DNA of 6,368 nucleotides from Syntrophomonadaceae bacterium (GCA_028683995.1 JAQUGU010000098.1:1-6368), one strand, 5' to 3'; shown: positions 1 to 6,276, counted from the first letter of the stretch. The notes: a model not told the origin generated them from the letters alone. A program made the numbers and translations.

Positions 1-1990
1 AGAAGATTGGTTGCACTTTAATCAGTAGTTCCGGGGGTACGGTCTGCAGGTCAACGACTGACAGGGCCGGGATCAATACCCGTTTGGCGCCTCCGTCAAC
101 GCAGACCTGCAACACATTGGCGAAGTCAGAGATTTTTTCAATGGTGCCGGAAACGGTGATATTGCCCAATACGACCAGGCTTTCCTGTACCGGTCGATCC
201 AGTGCGGAAGAACACAGGCCGATAAACTCGGCCAGGGCTAATTCTGCACTCATGCCGATACCTTGCAGGTCGGTGGCATGCATAAGGTAGTCTTTGTTTT
301 TGGTGGTGATACCGCTGCTGACATTTTTGCAATTGGCAGTAAAGTAGCGAAAAGCAGTGTCGATACTTTCTTTTACCTCTTTACGGGAGCCCAGGCCGGT
401 TCGTTCAAATTTGCCTGTTCCAGATACGGCCTGATTCTCCAGTTTGAAGACCCCGATCATCCCAGAGTTGCCCTTGCCTACCAGATAAACATGACCAGGT
501 TTGCCCAGCCCTTCTGGAATGAGTTTTCCCCCTCCCTGCTCGGGGACGGAAACGAACTTCTCCTCCAGGGTTTCCCGATCAATATAGGAGAAATGCACAT
601 CATAAAATTCCATACCCCCGATTTTCTTGAGCTGTTCTTTTACCCGGCGGCGGCCCACCAGGGCATACTCCAGGACTTCGGCTACATCCTCGCGGCTATA
701 TTCCCCATGGGGATAGAGTAGTTTCATCATTCCCGATACGGTTTTGCGAACAGCGATAACATCACGCTGGTTAAGGTTATTCCCCAGCTTAAAATAGCGG
801 TCAATAGCATCCGCTAAGCTCTGCTTCCTCATTTCCCGCAGGTATTCAGCCAGATAATCCACGATAAATCCGTAACTATGAGTAATCAGCTGAGGACGCA
901 TTTTAGGAATCTCCCAACCAGGCAGATAGTAGTGCATACGGTCAAAAAAAGCGCTGTCATTGGCCATTCCTTCCGGGAAGGGAGCAAACAGGTGGGAGGT
1001 TTTTAATAAGAAATCCAGGCTCTCATTGATGTTGCCCACAAAGACCATGGAGGCATTGGCATTTTTCTCTTCTTTGCCGCGGGCAAAAGAGGCCGAAGCC
1101 ATGTAATCCTTCATAATCTGGATGCCGTCTTTATCCTTGAAATGAATCCCGGCCACTTCGTCAAAAGCCACGCAGTCCCATAGCCCCACTAATCCAATCG
1201 AACGGGTGGACATATTATAAAATAGATTGGCAACCGTAGTCTGTCCCCCGGAAACTAGTATAGAGTTGGGGGAAATTTCCTTATAAACATGGGATTTACC
1301 GGTTCCCCGTGGCCCCAGCTCACACAGGTTATAATTATTTTCCACCAGCGGCACCAAACGCAGCAACAAATGCCACTTCACCACCGGTTCTAACTGAGTT
1401 GGCTCCAGGCCGGTGGAACGAATCAGCACATCTATCCATTCGTCTTTGGTAAAATGCTTGCGTCCTTCCAGTATCTCGTTTAAATCCATGTTGGGCATTT
1501 GAATAGGTTTCAAGCTTACAATGCTGAAAGGATTATTATGCCGGTTTTCCTCATCGTAGAAATACTCCATTTTAAGAATCGCCCAAATGCCACCCGCTAG
1601 CAGCTTCTCGTATTTTTTCACATACTCCGAACTGACCGCTACCCCTTTAATACCCAGGTTGGAAAACTCAGCTTCATAAATATCACGCTTTTCATTGAGT
1701 TTTACGGTTAATTTATCAATTACCGTATACTGGCCCAGTTCTTTAATACGTGATTTGACCTTTTCCGCTTCATCAGGACGGACGAAGTTATCTGCCAGGA
1801 TTTTTTTAACCCGCTCCACCCCATCATTAATAGCTGCTTCATCATCGGTGGCACAGTACATCCCCAGGAGGTATTCCAAAACATAAGTAGGAACATTGGC
1901 TCCCTGTTTAATCATCCCGGTCAGGTCTTTGCGAACTACCCGGCCGGCAAAATACTGGTTCAGTTTGGCATCCAAATACGACGTTTCCAT
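1..1990 (-). CDS. brxL: BREX protein BrxL, AAA+ ATPase with Lon-like C-terminal domain (3' end outside window)
   Basis: Open without a stop from ATG at 1990 to the left edge, giving 663 codons. The family is usually about 680 residues, so only the last 15-25 are missing. BrxL is the last gene of type 1 BREX and a cytoplasmic, DNA-binding AAA+ ring protein needed for phage restriction in studied systems. Residues 1 to about 200 are the BrxL N-terminal region (METSYLDAKLNQYF). The ATPase core has Walker A GPRGTGKS (226-233), Walker B DCVAFDE (272-278), a sensor-1-like FVGNIN with N320, and an arginine-finger candidate R351 in FFDRMHYYLPGWE. The Lon-like domain follows, with GMSAELAL (S581 aligned to the Lon catalytic Ser) and VDGGAKRVLIP. 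The position matching the Lon catalytic Lys, 43 residues on, is A624, so protease activity is doubtful. A modest GAGG site (1997-2002) precedes the ATG by 6 nt. The gene follows pglZ after a 230-bp hairpin-forming spacer. Family assignment is very secure. Confidence 0.95.
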   Translation of the reverse strand, partial: METSYLDAKLNQYFAGRVVRKDLTGMIKQGANVPTYVLEYLLGMYCATDDEAAINDGVERVKKILADNFVRPDEAEKVKSRIKELGQYTVIDKLTVKLNEKRDIYEAEFSNLGIKGVAVSSEYVKKYEKLLAGGIWAILKMEYFYDEENRHNNPFSIVSLKPIQMPNMDLNEILEGRKHFTKDEWIDVLIRSTGLEPTQLEPVVKWHLLLRLVPLVENNYNLCELGPRGTGKSHVYKEISPNSILVSGGQTTVANLFYNMSTRSIGLVGLWDCVAFDEVAGIHFKDKDGIQIMKDYMASASFARGKEEKNANASMVFVGNINESLDFLLKTSHLFAPFPEGMANDSAFFDRMHYYLPGWEIPKMRPQLITHSYGFIVDYLAEYLREMRKQSLADAIDRYFKLGNNLNQRDVIAVRKTVSGMMKLLYPHGEYSREDVAEVLEYALVGRRRVKEQLKKIGGMEFYDVHFSYIDRETLEEKFVSVPEQGGGKLIPEGLGKPGHVYLVGKGNSGMIGVFKLENQAVSGTGKFERTGLGSRKEVKESIDTAFRYFTANCKNVSSGITTKNKDYLMHATDLQGIGMSAELALAEFIGLCSSALDRPVQESLVVLGNITVSGTIEKISDFANVLQVCVDGGAKRVLIPALSVVDLQTVPPELLIKVQPIF

Positions 1991-2016
1991 TATCTTCGCC
2001 TCGCTTTTTGTAGTAA

Positions 2017-2037
2017 GGGGTGAGGGGTAAGGGGTAA
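2017..2037 (+). repeat. Three tandem GGGGTRA heptamers (G-run cluster)
   Basis: GGGGTGA-GGGGTAA-GGGGTAA followed by GGA (2038-2040) gives three G4 runs and one G2 run on the plus strand, 7 bp apart. Facing C-runs (CCCCTGCCCCT, about 2206-2216) lie beyond the other side of the inverted repeat. The G/C runs therefore look like an outward extension of that repeat. Four closely spaced G-runs could form a two-layer quadruplex on the strand opposite the brxL message. That is an inference only. Confidence 0.6.
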
Positions 2038-2043
2038 GGACGC

Positions 2044-2200
2044 TTCGAGACCACTGAAAAAGTGCTCTTTTACGTGTCATTCTGAGCGATAGCGAAGAAT
2101 CTAATTAGCGTAAACCCCAATATTACGGAATTCCAAAAAGATCCTTCGTCGCCTGCACTCCTCAGGATGACATTTATGATACTTTTTCAGCAGTCTCGAA
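2044..2200. mobile_element. MITE-like dispersed inverted repeat between pglZ and brxL
   Basis: The left arm (2044-2102) and the reverse complement of the right arm (2139-2200) match over about 60 bp with scattered mismatches. Both start TTCGAGAC, then CTGAAAAAGT, then TGTCAT(T/C)CTGAG, and end GAA(G/GG)ATCT. The arms enclose a 36-bp A+T-rich centre with no coding potential. The inner motif is the widely dispersed palindromic intergenic repeat 'GTCATTCTGAGCG...GAAGAATCT', which I recognise from many bacterial genomes. A short ACGC occurs on both sides (2040-2043 and 2200-2203), a possible target duplication too short to prove insertion. In a pglZ-brxL transcript it would form a long hairpin 40 to 200 nt before the brxL start, with no following U-run. 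Attenuation, mRNA processing or protection are all possible. Confidence 0.8.
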
Positions 2201-2220
2201 CGCTTCCCCTGCCCCTGCTC

Positions 2221-4842
2221 TTAAAAATCAAAATCAGAGCTGATAGCTATGTTGATTTTAAATGCAATTTTTTCTTCAATTAATTCCGTATCTGCATCCC
2301 TGACTATCAGGAAATAATCCTTTTGTTTATCATGGGGCCCGGTTTTTAAGGTTAATCTTACTTTATGGCTGCGTTCAACCGGCTTATCGGAGCGCTTGTC
2401 GGCAATAAGCATCTCCCGGTTGGAGATTATTTTACCGTTTTCATCTTCCATATAAACTTCAACCGTTCGGGGCAGGTGTTCTTCATCTACTTTTTCGGTC
2501 TGGAAGAATTCCAGGCTAAACAGGGTATTGCTTATCTTGCGGGATTCGTTTACCAATTTAAGTTTAACCTTATTTTCTTCCTTCTTCCGGCGGTTAGAAC
2601 CCCGCAAAGCTTTATATTTGATTAAAGGAACCATCACTTCCTGCAGGGCAGTACCGCCGTGAACAAAGTTAGCCCCTGGTCCCTGTACCTTAAAGCGAAT
2701 GGCCGCGCGGGGCACGTAAACCCATAAATCTCCTTGCTCACAGCTAATATAATCAGGTTTAAACCGCATTAAGGCATCGCTTTGCACTTCCTCATAACTG
2801 AGTAGGTAGCGCCTTTTCTCTGCAAATGCCGCTACCATTTCCTTTTTCATTTTATCGCTTTCCGGCAGAGGATCCCGCCGATACAAAAAGCCATGGTCGG
2901 CGGTTACAAAAATATTCACCCCGCCCAAATCGTCCCTAATCAGGCGGATTAAACGATAAATTTCCTCCAGGCTCTGACCAACCGCATCAAATACCTTTAC
3001 TTCGGTTGCTGCCGTATGTCCGGTGGCATCGATACTATCATGGTAGATATATATCAGCTTTTTTCCTTTCACCAATTCCCGCCGGGTTTCTTTGTTCATG
3101 TCGATGAGTGCCTGGTAATGTACGGCCACGGCATCTGGTATCCGATGCTGTAAAACCTGTTCTCGTTCTTGCAGGCTATCGGTTTTCTTGCTATCCACCA
3201 GTACCTGTTGATTCTGGTTCAGGCTTAGTTCCCGGTGGGGCAGGAGAGCGGCCATTCCATAAGGTGTGGTTGAGGGTAAGACCCCCAGCATAGTATCCAG
3301 GTTTACGGTAGCTACCGTTTCCTGGTTCAGACGAATAGCGATATCCACGGCCACTTCATAGCGCAGGGCATCGGAAATGATAATAAAACAACGTTCACCC
3401 CCATTAATCATGGGTTCTATTTCCCGTTGATAAAAATTCTGCTGCCGAGTAACCCCGTCTACCTGCCAGCCCGAGGGATTGCTTTCCAGAGCCTGCGACC
3501 AGGCCGTGCCCAGTTCTTGCAAAAACCAGTTACTATAAATATTTTCCACCAATGCCCGCAGGGGCTTTAAGAATTCCACCGGGTTGCGGTCATAATGCCA
3601 GTAGAAATTACGGTAATAATAATCTACTAGAAAATAATTTTGGGCATAGCCATCCCATAGCTCTTTTACGCCTACCATGGGAATGGGCGCTAAAGTTTTC
3701 TTTAAATCCAGGATTTTTAACAGGTGGTACAAGGCTTCATAAATGTTTTCGTATTTCCGGTACCAGTATTTGGTACGCCGAGTTTTAATAAGGTTAAGGC
3801 AGAAATCATAGTTTTCCACCTGATTGCTGATAGATTCCTGGATGTAACCAAGAATTCTCTGGTCAAAGCACTCAAAACCATCACATTCACCCAGTTCTTC
3901 AACCGGGATATCCTCTATCCGCCCGGCAATACCCATGGTTCTGTCTACAGCGGCAGACAGCTCTTCATACCTGTCGTTATCGGTCTGGTTATTCATCCAG
4001 TGGTCAACAAAGTAAATGCAGTTTCCCTTGCCCGGGTCAGCCAGATATTCTTGCAAGGGTTGGAGGTGTTTATCATCAAGGGTTCGCCGCAGGCTATTAA
4101 TTAAGATATGGGCAGCCAGTTTGGGCAGGGAGTGTTCTTCGCGGGTGTAGCCAAAATACCTGCCGACATGCTTCCAAAAAACCTCTCCGTCCATAAAACG
4201 TTTGATATCCGAGAGAAATCGGTTATTCTCCTCCTCCAAACCACTACCCAGCACCTTTTTATAGACTTCCTGCTGATCCGGATACTTCAATCCACATAAT
4301 GCTGACATCATAGCAATTTCCAGGGTAGCCTCATCATAACCAGCATCTTTGGAGACATCATCTTCCCCATGGGTGGCATTCCCGGTCAGGGGTATCCCCG
4401 GGGCATGTCCCCATTCTCGGTAACTGGCTAGCCTTTTACGGCGTTCAGCATTCTTGAAAAATTTCTCATAATGCTTTACCTGTGGTCTTAAAGCCATGGG
4501 GATACCCAGTTCTTCCATATGCAACAGGAGCCGATCAGCATAAAATTCATAGGAATAGAGATATGTATCAATCAGCCAGTTATCCTCATCGCGAGCCGGC
4601 CGGTGGTTGGCATATATTAAATAATTAGATTCAGTGTCTTCCATTTCCAGTAGATATTTGGTGTAAAAATAGTTGTGCCCGGTAAGCTGGTGTACCTTGA
4701 CCTGTTGCAGGTGCAGTTCATTAATTAAATCAGCAAATTGTCCCTCGGTATCGTACCAGAAGACAATTTTTCGTTTTTCCCCCGGCCTCAGGGCTTCCTC
4801 AAACTTTTTATTCAAACTTTGCTCAATCTGTTCCCGTTCCAT
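2221..4842 (-). CDS. pglZ: BREX-1 alkaline-phosphatase-superfamily protein PglZ (type A)
   Basis: Complete 873-aa gene with ATG at 4842 and a GGAGG site (4848-4852) 5 nt upstream; the length fits the type A PglZ family (about 820-880 aa). PglZ is a core BREX component required for defence; characterised members show metal-dependent phosphodiesterase activity. Residues 1 to about 480 are the family N-terminal part, starting MEREQIEQSLNKKFEEAL with a KIVFWYDTEGQF block. The PglZ domain follows: IIISDALRYE with metal ligand D491, STTPYGM with nucleophile candidates T525/T526, HDSIDATGH (D602, H609), TADHGFLYRRD (D649, H650) and NFVHGGTALQEVMVPL (H728). All expected alkaline-phosphatase-fold metal ligands are present, so the protein looks active. 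A C-terminal domain (about 745-873) follows. brxL lies downstream in the normal BREX order, but pglX is not upstream. No signal peptide or membrane segment is evident, so it is cytoplasmic. Confidence 0.96.
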   Translation of the reverse strand: MEREQIEQSLNKKFEEALRPGEKRKIVFWYDTEGQFADLINELHLQQVKVHQLTGHNYFYTKYLLEMEDTESNYLIYANHRPARDEDNWLIDTYLYSYEFYADRLLLHMEELGIPMALRPQVKHYEKFFKNAERRKRLASYREWGHAPGIPLTGNATHGEDDVSKDAGYDEATLEIAMMSALCGLKYPDQQEVYKKVLGSGLEEENNRFLSDIKRFMDGEVFWKHVGRYFGYTREEHSLPKLAAHILINSLRRTLDDKHLQPLQEYLADPGKGNCIYFVDHWMNNQTDNDRYEELSAAVDRTMGIAGRIEDIPVEELGECDGFECFDQRILGYIQESISNQVENYDFCLNLIKTRRTKYWYRKYENIYEALYHLLKILDLKKTLAPIPMVGVKELWDGYAQNYFLVDYYYRNFYWHYDRNPVEFLKPLRALVENIYSNWFLQELGTAWSQALESNPSGWQVDGVTRQQNFYQREIEPMINGGERCFIIISDALRYEVAVDIAIRLNQETVATVNLDTMLGVLPSTTPYGMAALLPHRELSLNQNQQVLVDSKKTDSLQEREQVLQHRIPDAVAVHYQALIDMNKETRRELVKGKKLIYIYHDSIDATGHTAATEVKVFDAVGQSLEEIYRLIRLIRDDLGGVNIFVTADHGFLYRRDPLPESDKMKKEMVAAFAEKRRYLLSYEEVQSDALMRFKPDYISCEQGDLWVYVPRAAIRFKVQGPGANFVHGGTALQEVMVPLIKYKALRGSNRRKKEENKVKLKLVNESRKISNTLFSLEFFQTEKVDEEHLPRTVEVYMEDENGKIISNREMLIADKRSDKPVERSHKVRLTLKTGPHDKQKDYFLIVRDADTELIEEKIAFKINIAISSDFDF

Positions 4843-4875
4843 CTTTTCCTCCGCTGTTTGGGCTTAATAAACTTT

Positions 4876-4903
4876 GTCCACCGATAATATATCACCGGTG
4901 GAC
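4876..4903. promoter_or_regulatory. Perfect 8-bp inverted repeat in the pglZ leader
   Basis: GTCCACCG (4876-4883) and CGGTGGAC (4896-4903) form a perfect stem around a 12-nt A+T-rich loop. It starts 33 nt upstream of the pglZ ATG, inside the 114-bp gap between the 67-codon gene and pglZ. On the minus strand the stem is followed by AAAGTTTATTAA, not a U-run, so it is a poor intrinsic terminator. An operator or a leader hairpin fits better. A weak promoter-like pair (TTCGCA and TATAAC, spacing 18) lies just upstream at about 4922-4956. Confidence 0.5.
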
Positions 4904-4956
4904 TGTTCATTGGCTCGAAGAATATAGTTATAAACAAGCTAAAACCGTTATGCGAA

Positions 4957-5160
4957 TTAAACTGAAGAGTGCTTTCTATATTTCATAGCAGCTTCGCTGA
5001 CCTCTTTTACCGTTTTGTCTTGCCAGAGATTCTCCTGCCACTTCGTATAATCAAATGGTTCTCTCATGATAAGGGCTATAAACCTTTCTGCCTCCACCTT
5101 GCCGAGATGCTCTACTAAAATTTTCATTCCTTCACTTCTGATCAGGCTATCAGTTTTCAT
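4957..5160 (-). CDS. 67-aa protein of unknown function, overlapping the DUF433 gene
   Basis: I choose ATG at 5160 (MKTDSLIRSEG) over an in-frame upstream ATG at 5220. GGAGGG at 5169-5174 lies 8 nt before it, and the upstream extension would simply read the DUF433 gene in another frame. The product (67 aa, TAA stop) is soluble and probably helical, with no signal or membrane segment. It has a distinctive pattern, IRSEGMKILVEHLG then VEAERFIALI and REPFDYTKWQ. I have the impression of similar small hypothetical proteins in other Firmicutes, but know no function. It overlaps the end of the DUF433 gene by 11 bp, which implies translational coupling and a shared role. It sits where DUF433 operons usually encode a DUF5615 PIN-like toxin, yet it is shorter and shows no PIN-type acidic pattern that I can see. 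It could be a second antitoxin component, a small toxin, or unrelated. The gene is real; its role is open. Confidence 0.8.
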   Translation of the reverse strand: MKTDSLIRSEGMKILVEHLGKVEAERFIALIMREPFDYTKWQENLWQDKTVKEVSEAAMKYRKHSSV

Positions 5161-5401
5161 TAAGATCACCCTCCAGATTCCTGATAAAATCAACGGGCTC
5201 CCTGGCCAACCAGGCAGCATATTCTAAAGCCTGCTGAATGTCTTCCACTTCCAGATCGGGATATTCTTGAATTATGTCCGTAAAGCTTTTACCCCGTGCC
5301 ACCAGTCCCACCAGTAAGGAAACAGTAATCCTCATGCCACGAATGCACGCCTGCCCTCCCATGATGGATTGGTCGAAGGTTATACGGTTATAACCTGGCA
5401 T
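5150..5401 (-). CDS. DUF433 domain protein, VapB-like antitoxin candidate
   Basis: Complete 83-aa gene with ATG at 5401 and AAGGGG about 7 nt upstream. The DUF433 signature spans about residues 6-66: RITFDQSIMGG, then ACIRGMRITVSLLVGL, then EYPDLEVEDIQQALEYAAWLA. These small helix-turn-helix-like proteins are usually the antitoxin member of toxin-antitoxin pairs, most often with a DUF5615 PIN-like nuclease encoded just downstream. Here the next gene is instead an unrelated 67-codon gene, overlapping by 11 bp. An extended -10 promoter and a 13-bp palindrome lie immediately upstream, as expected for an autoregulated antitoxin operon. The pair sits directly upstream of pglZ, on the same strand. 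The family call is secure; the antitoxin role here is inferred. Confidence 0.88.
   Translation of the reverse strand: MPGYNRITFDQSIMGGQACIRGMRITVSLLVGLVARGKSFTDIIQEYPDLEVEDIQQALEYAAWLAREPVDFIRNLEGDLNEN
5169..5174 (-). promoter_or_regulatory. Ribosome binding site that fixes the 67-aa gene start
   Basis: GGAGGG on the minus strand, 8 nt before ATG at 5160. It lies inside the last codons of the DUF433 gene. It is the reason for choosing this start over the in-frame ATG at 5220. Confidence 0.75.
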
Positions 5402-5435
5402 GGTAATTCCCCTTAATCTCTTATTTCCCGATATT

Positions 5436-5448
5436 ATAGCCTGGCTAT
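5436..5448. promoter_or_regulatory. Perfect 13-bp palindrome, candidate operator of the DUF433 operon
   Basis: ATAGCC-T-GGCTAT is a perfect palindrome with a 1-bp centre. It lies about 5 to 17 bp downstream of the proposed -10 box, over the expected transcription start, 35 bp before the DUF433 ATG. It also overlaps a second TATAAT (5433-5438). That position suits repression by the operon's own DNA-binding product. The site is seen; the binder is inferred. Confidence 0.5.
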
Positions 5449-5452
5449 GTAA

Positions 5453-5481
5453 ATTATATCACGAAACATATTCCACCAATA
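5453..5481 (-). promoter_or_regulatory. Extended -10 promoter of the DUF433 operon
   Basis: TGATATAAT on the minus strand (TATAAT at 5453-5458, preceded by TGA at 5459-5461) is a consensus extended -10. At 17-bp spacing the -35 position reads TATTGG (5476-5481), which is weak but tolerable with an extended -10. Start would be near 5446, giving a leader of about 45 nt. A second TATAAT (5433-5438) is an alternative with no good -35. Confidence 0.55.
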
Positions 5482-5741
5482 AACGCTAACTGCTATATCG
5501 ATGAAGATTACTGTTAATTGTACCACCAATTGGAAATAACAACCAATATCTTTCAGCCTGGGTAATTTTATTTGTTTTTATTTTCTATTAGAATAGCGGA
5601 AAAAGGGTAAAGAACACTATCAAAATCAGAACAAAAAACCTCGATTATTGAACTCAGTCAAGTAAATATAACTATTAGCATATTGCACAAACGCCTGTTT
5701 TTAGCTCTTTTAAAAATGCATTTCATATGTTTTTCACGTAT
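5462..5741. other. A+T-rich intergenic stretch without a gene
   Basis: Apart from the weak -35 of the DUF433 operon and one 11-bp repeat copy (5655-5665), I see nothing supported here. There is no ORF with a ribosome site on either strand and no tRNA-like or long hairpin structure. It joins the small operon to the remains of the AlbA_2 gene. Confidence 0.6.
5655..5665. repeat. Single 11-bp repeat copy (module 1)
   Basis: CAGTCAAGTAA is identical to the units at 5753-5763 and 6186-6196. It lies 76 bp from the paired units at 5742-5763. A matching single copy lies at 6068-6078 in the second module, with similar bases just before it (AACT here, ACCT there). Confidence 0.65.
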
Positions 5742-5790
5742 CAGTCAACTTACAGTCAAGTAAAACTTAAGCCCAATAAGGCAAGTACTT
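5742..5790. repeat. Direct repeat copy A: two 11-bp units plus the gene's 3' tail
   Basis: It matches 6175-6223 at 43 of 49 positions by eye. The part beyond the stop codon (5742-5766) is 24 of 25 identical, while the coding tail is about 19 of 24. Inside are two tandem 11-mers, CAGTCAACTTA and CAGTCAAGTAA. The repeat thus straddles the stop codon of the broken AlbA_2 gene, and its non-coding half is the better conserved. Confidence 0.8.
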
Positions 5791-5990
5791 CTTATGCTTA
5801 TCAGAGGCGGTCTCATCGGCCAGTTTAATCAATCCACTTTCCGTGCTGCAGAATTTGATAATGCACTGATATACTCCCCGATCATATCGCGGTTAAAGTT
5901 GTTTGATTTAAATTCTACCCAGGGGACTTCATGTTGCAGTTTTCTTAATTCCTGGATAAGAGAAACTACTTTTTCACTCGTATAGGGCAT
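5767..5990 (-). pseudogene. AlbA_2 (Schlafen-type) ATP-binding protein gene, internally deleted remnant
   Basis: ATG at 5990 has AAAGGAGAG upstream with GGAG 8 nt away; an in-frame ATG at 6041 has no comparable site. It opens a 53-codon frame (MPYTSEKVVSLIQELRKL) ending at TGA 5829-5831. The text EVPWVEFKSNNFN...IGEYISALSNSAA (residues 21-49) is the start of the AlbA_2 putative DNA-binding domain, found at the N-terminus of proteins of roughly 400-600 residues. Normally a GK.(Y/F)GY(L/V).WG block follows SAA; here it is absent. In another frame the DNA reads ESGLIKLADETASDKHKKY then LPYWA and stops at 5767-5769. This strongly resembles the C-terminal tail of the same family. A single internal deletion with a frameshift, near GCAGCACGG at about 5840-5848, explains both pieces. 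A 53-aa peptide could still be made. The intact family is annotated as transcriptional regulator or helicase-like. Confidence 0.72.
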
Positions 5991-6067
5991 TGCTATCTCT
6001 CCTTTCTCTCTTATAAGATATTTTACACATAAATTAAGCATTCTTACGTCTCTACATCATCAGACCT

Positions 6068-6078
6068 GAGTCAAGTAA
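6068..6078. repeat. Single 11-bp repeat copy (module 2)
   Basis: GAGTCAAGTAA differs from the unit at 5655-5665 only in its first base. It lies about 78 bp upstream of the AlbA_2 remnant's ATG. Read on the minus strand it contains TTGACT, close to a -35 box, but no -10 lies at 17 bp, so I do not call a promoter. Confidence 0.6.
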
Positions 6079-6163
6079 AGAGTAAATTAAAACAATCAAC
6101 ATATAGTGTTCTTAGTTTTTCTTTCCCCAATAACTTGTGTATTTTAATGCTTTAAGTAATAGG

Positions 6164-6223
6164 TAATCAAGTAACAGTCAACTGACAGTCAAGTAAAACT
6201 CAAGCCCAATGAGATAAGGACTT
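6164..6223. repeat. Direct repeat copy B: three 11-bp units plus a second gene tail
   Basis: Three tandem 11-mers occur: TAATCAAGTAA (6164-6174), CAGTCAACTGA (6175-6185) and CAGTCAAGTAA (6186-6196). A sequence matching the AlbA_2 tail follows. Read on the minus strand it gives NRKSLSHWA and TGA (6200-6202), parallel to KKYLPYWA in copy A. Only about nine codons are convincing; further upstream the similarity fades. Confidence 0.72.
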
Positions 6224-6242
6224 TCTGTTTATATAATAGTGC

Positions 6243-6276
6243 CCAGATAACATCTTGCATAAATGCGCTTATCTGG
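6243..6276. repeat. Nested inverted repeat (hairpin)
   Basis: CCAGATAA (6243-6250) and TTATCTGG (6269-6276) form a perfect 8-bp outer stem. Inside, GCAT (6257-6260) and ATGC (6263-6266) form a small inner stem. There is no U-run on either side, so it is not a standard terminator. It lies just upstream, in minus-strand sense, of the second gene tail. Confidence 0.5.

Noticed and set aside
263..721. Plus-strand open frame of 152 codons
   Set aside because: Lies entirely antisense to brxL, whose frame has clear AAA+ and Lon-like motifs; no ribosome site and no recognisable protein.
2044..2200. Rho-independent terminator for pglZ
   Set aside because: The hairpin is far longer than a terminator, has a 36-nt centre and no adjacent U-run on the minus strand; it fits a dispersed inverted-repeat element better.
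3724..4104. Plus-strand open frame of 126 codons
   Set aside because: Antisense to pglZ; the composition is what the reverse strand of that gene would give, with no motif and no ribosome site.
5161..5220. Longer 87-aa version of the small downstream gene, starting at 5220
   Set aside because: The extra 20 codons are the DUF433 gene read in another frame; the GGAGGG site points to ATG at 5160.
5991..6041. 17-codon N-terminal extension of the AlbA_2 remnant from ATG at 6041
   Set aside because: The family normally starts near MPYTSEK, and the good GGAG site serves the ATG at 5990; the extension covers that ribosome site.
5655..6196. CRISPR array
   Set aside because: The repeats are 11 bp, unevenly spaced or directly tandem, and lack uniform spacers.
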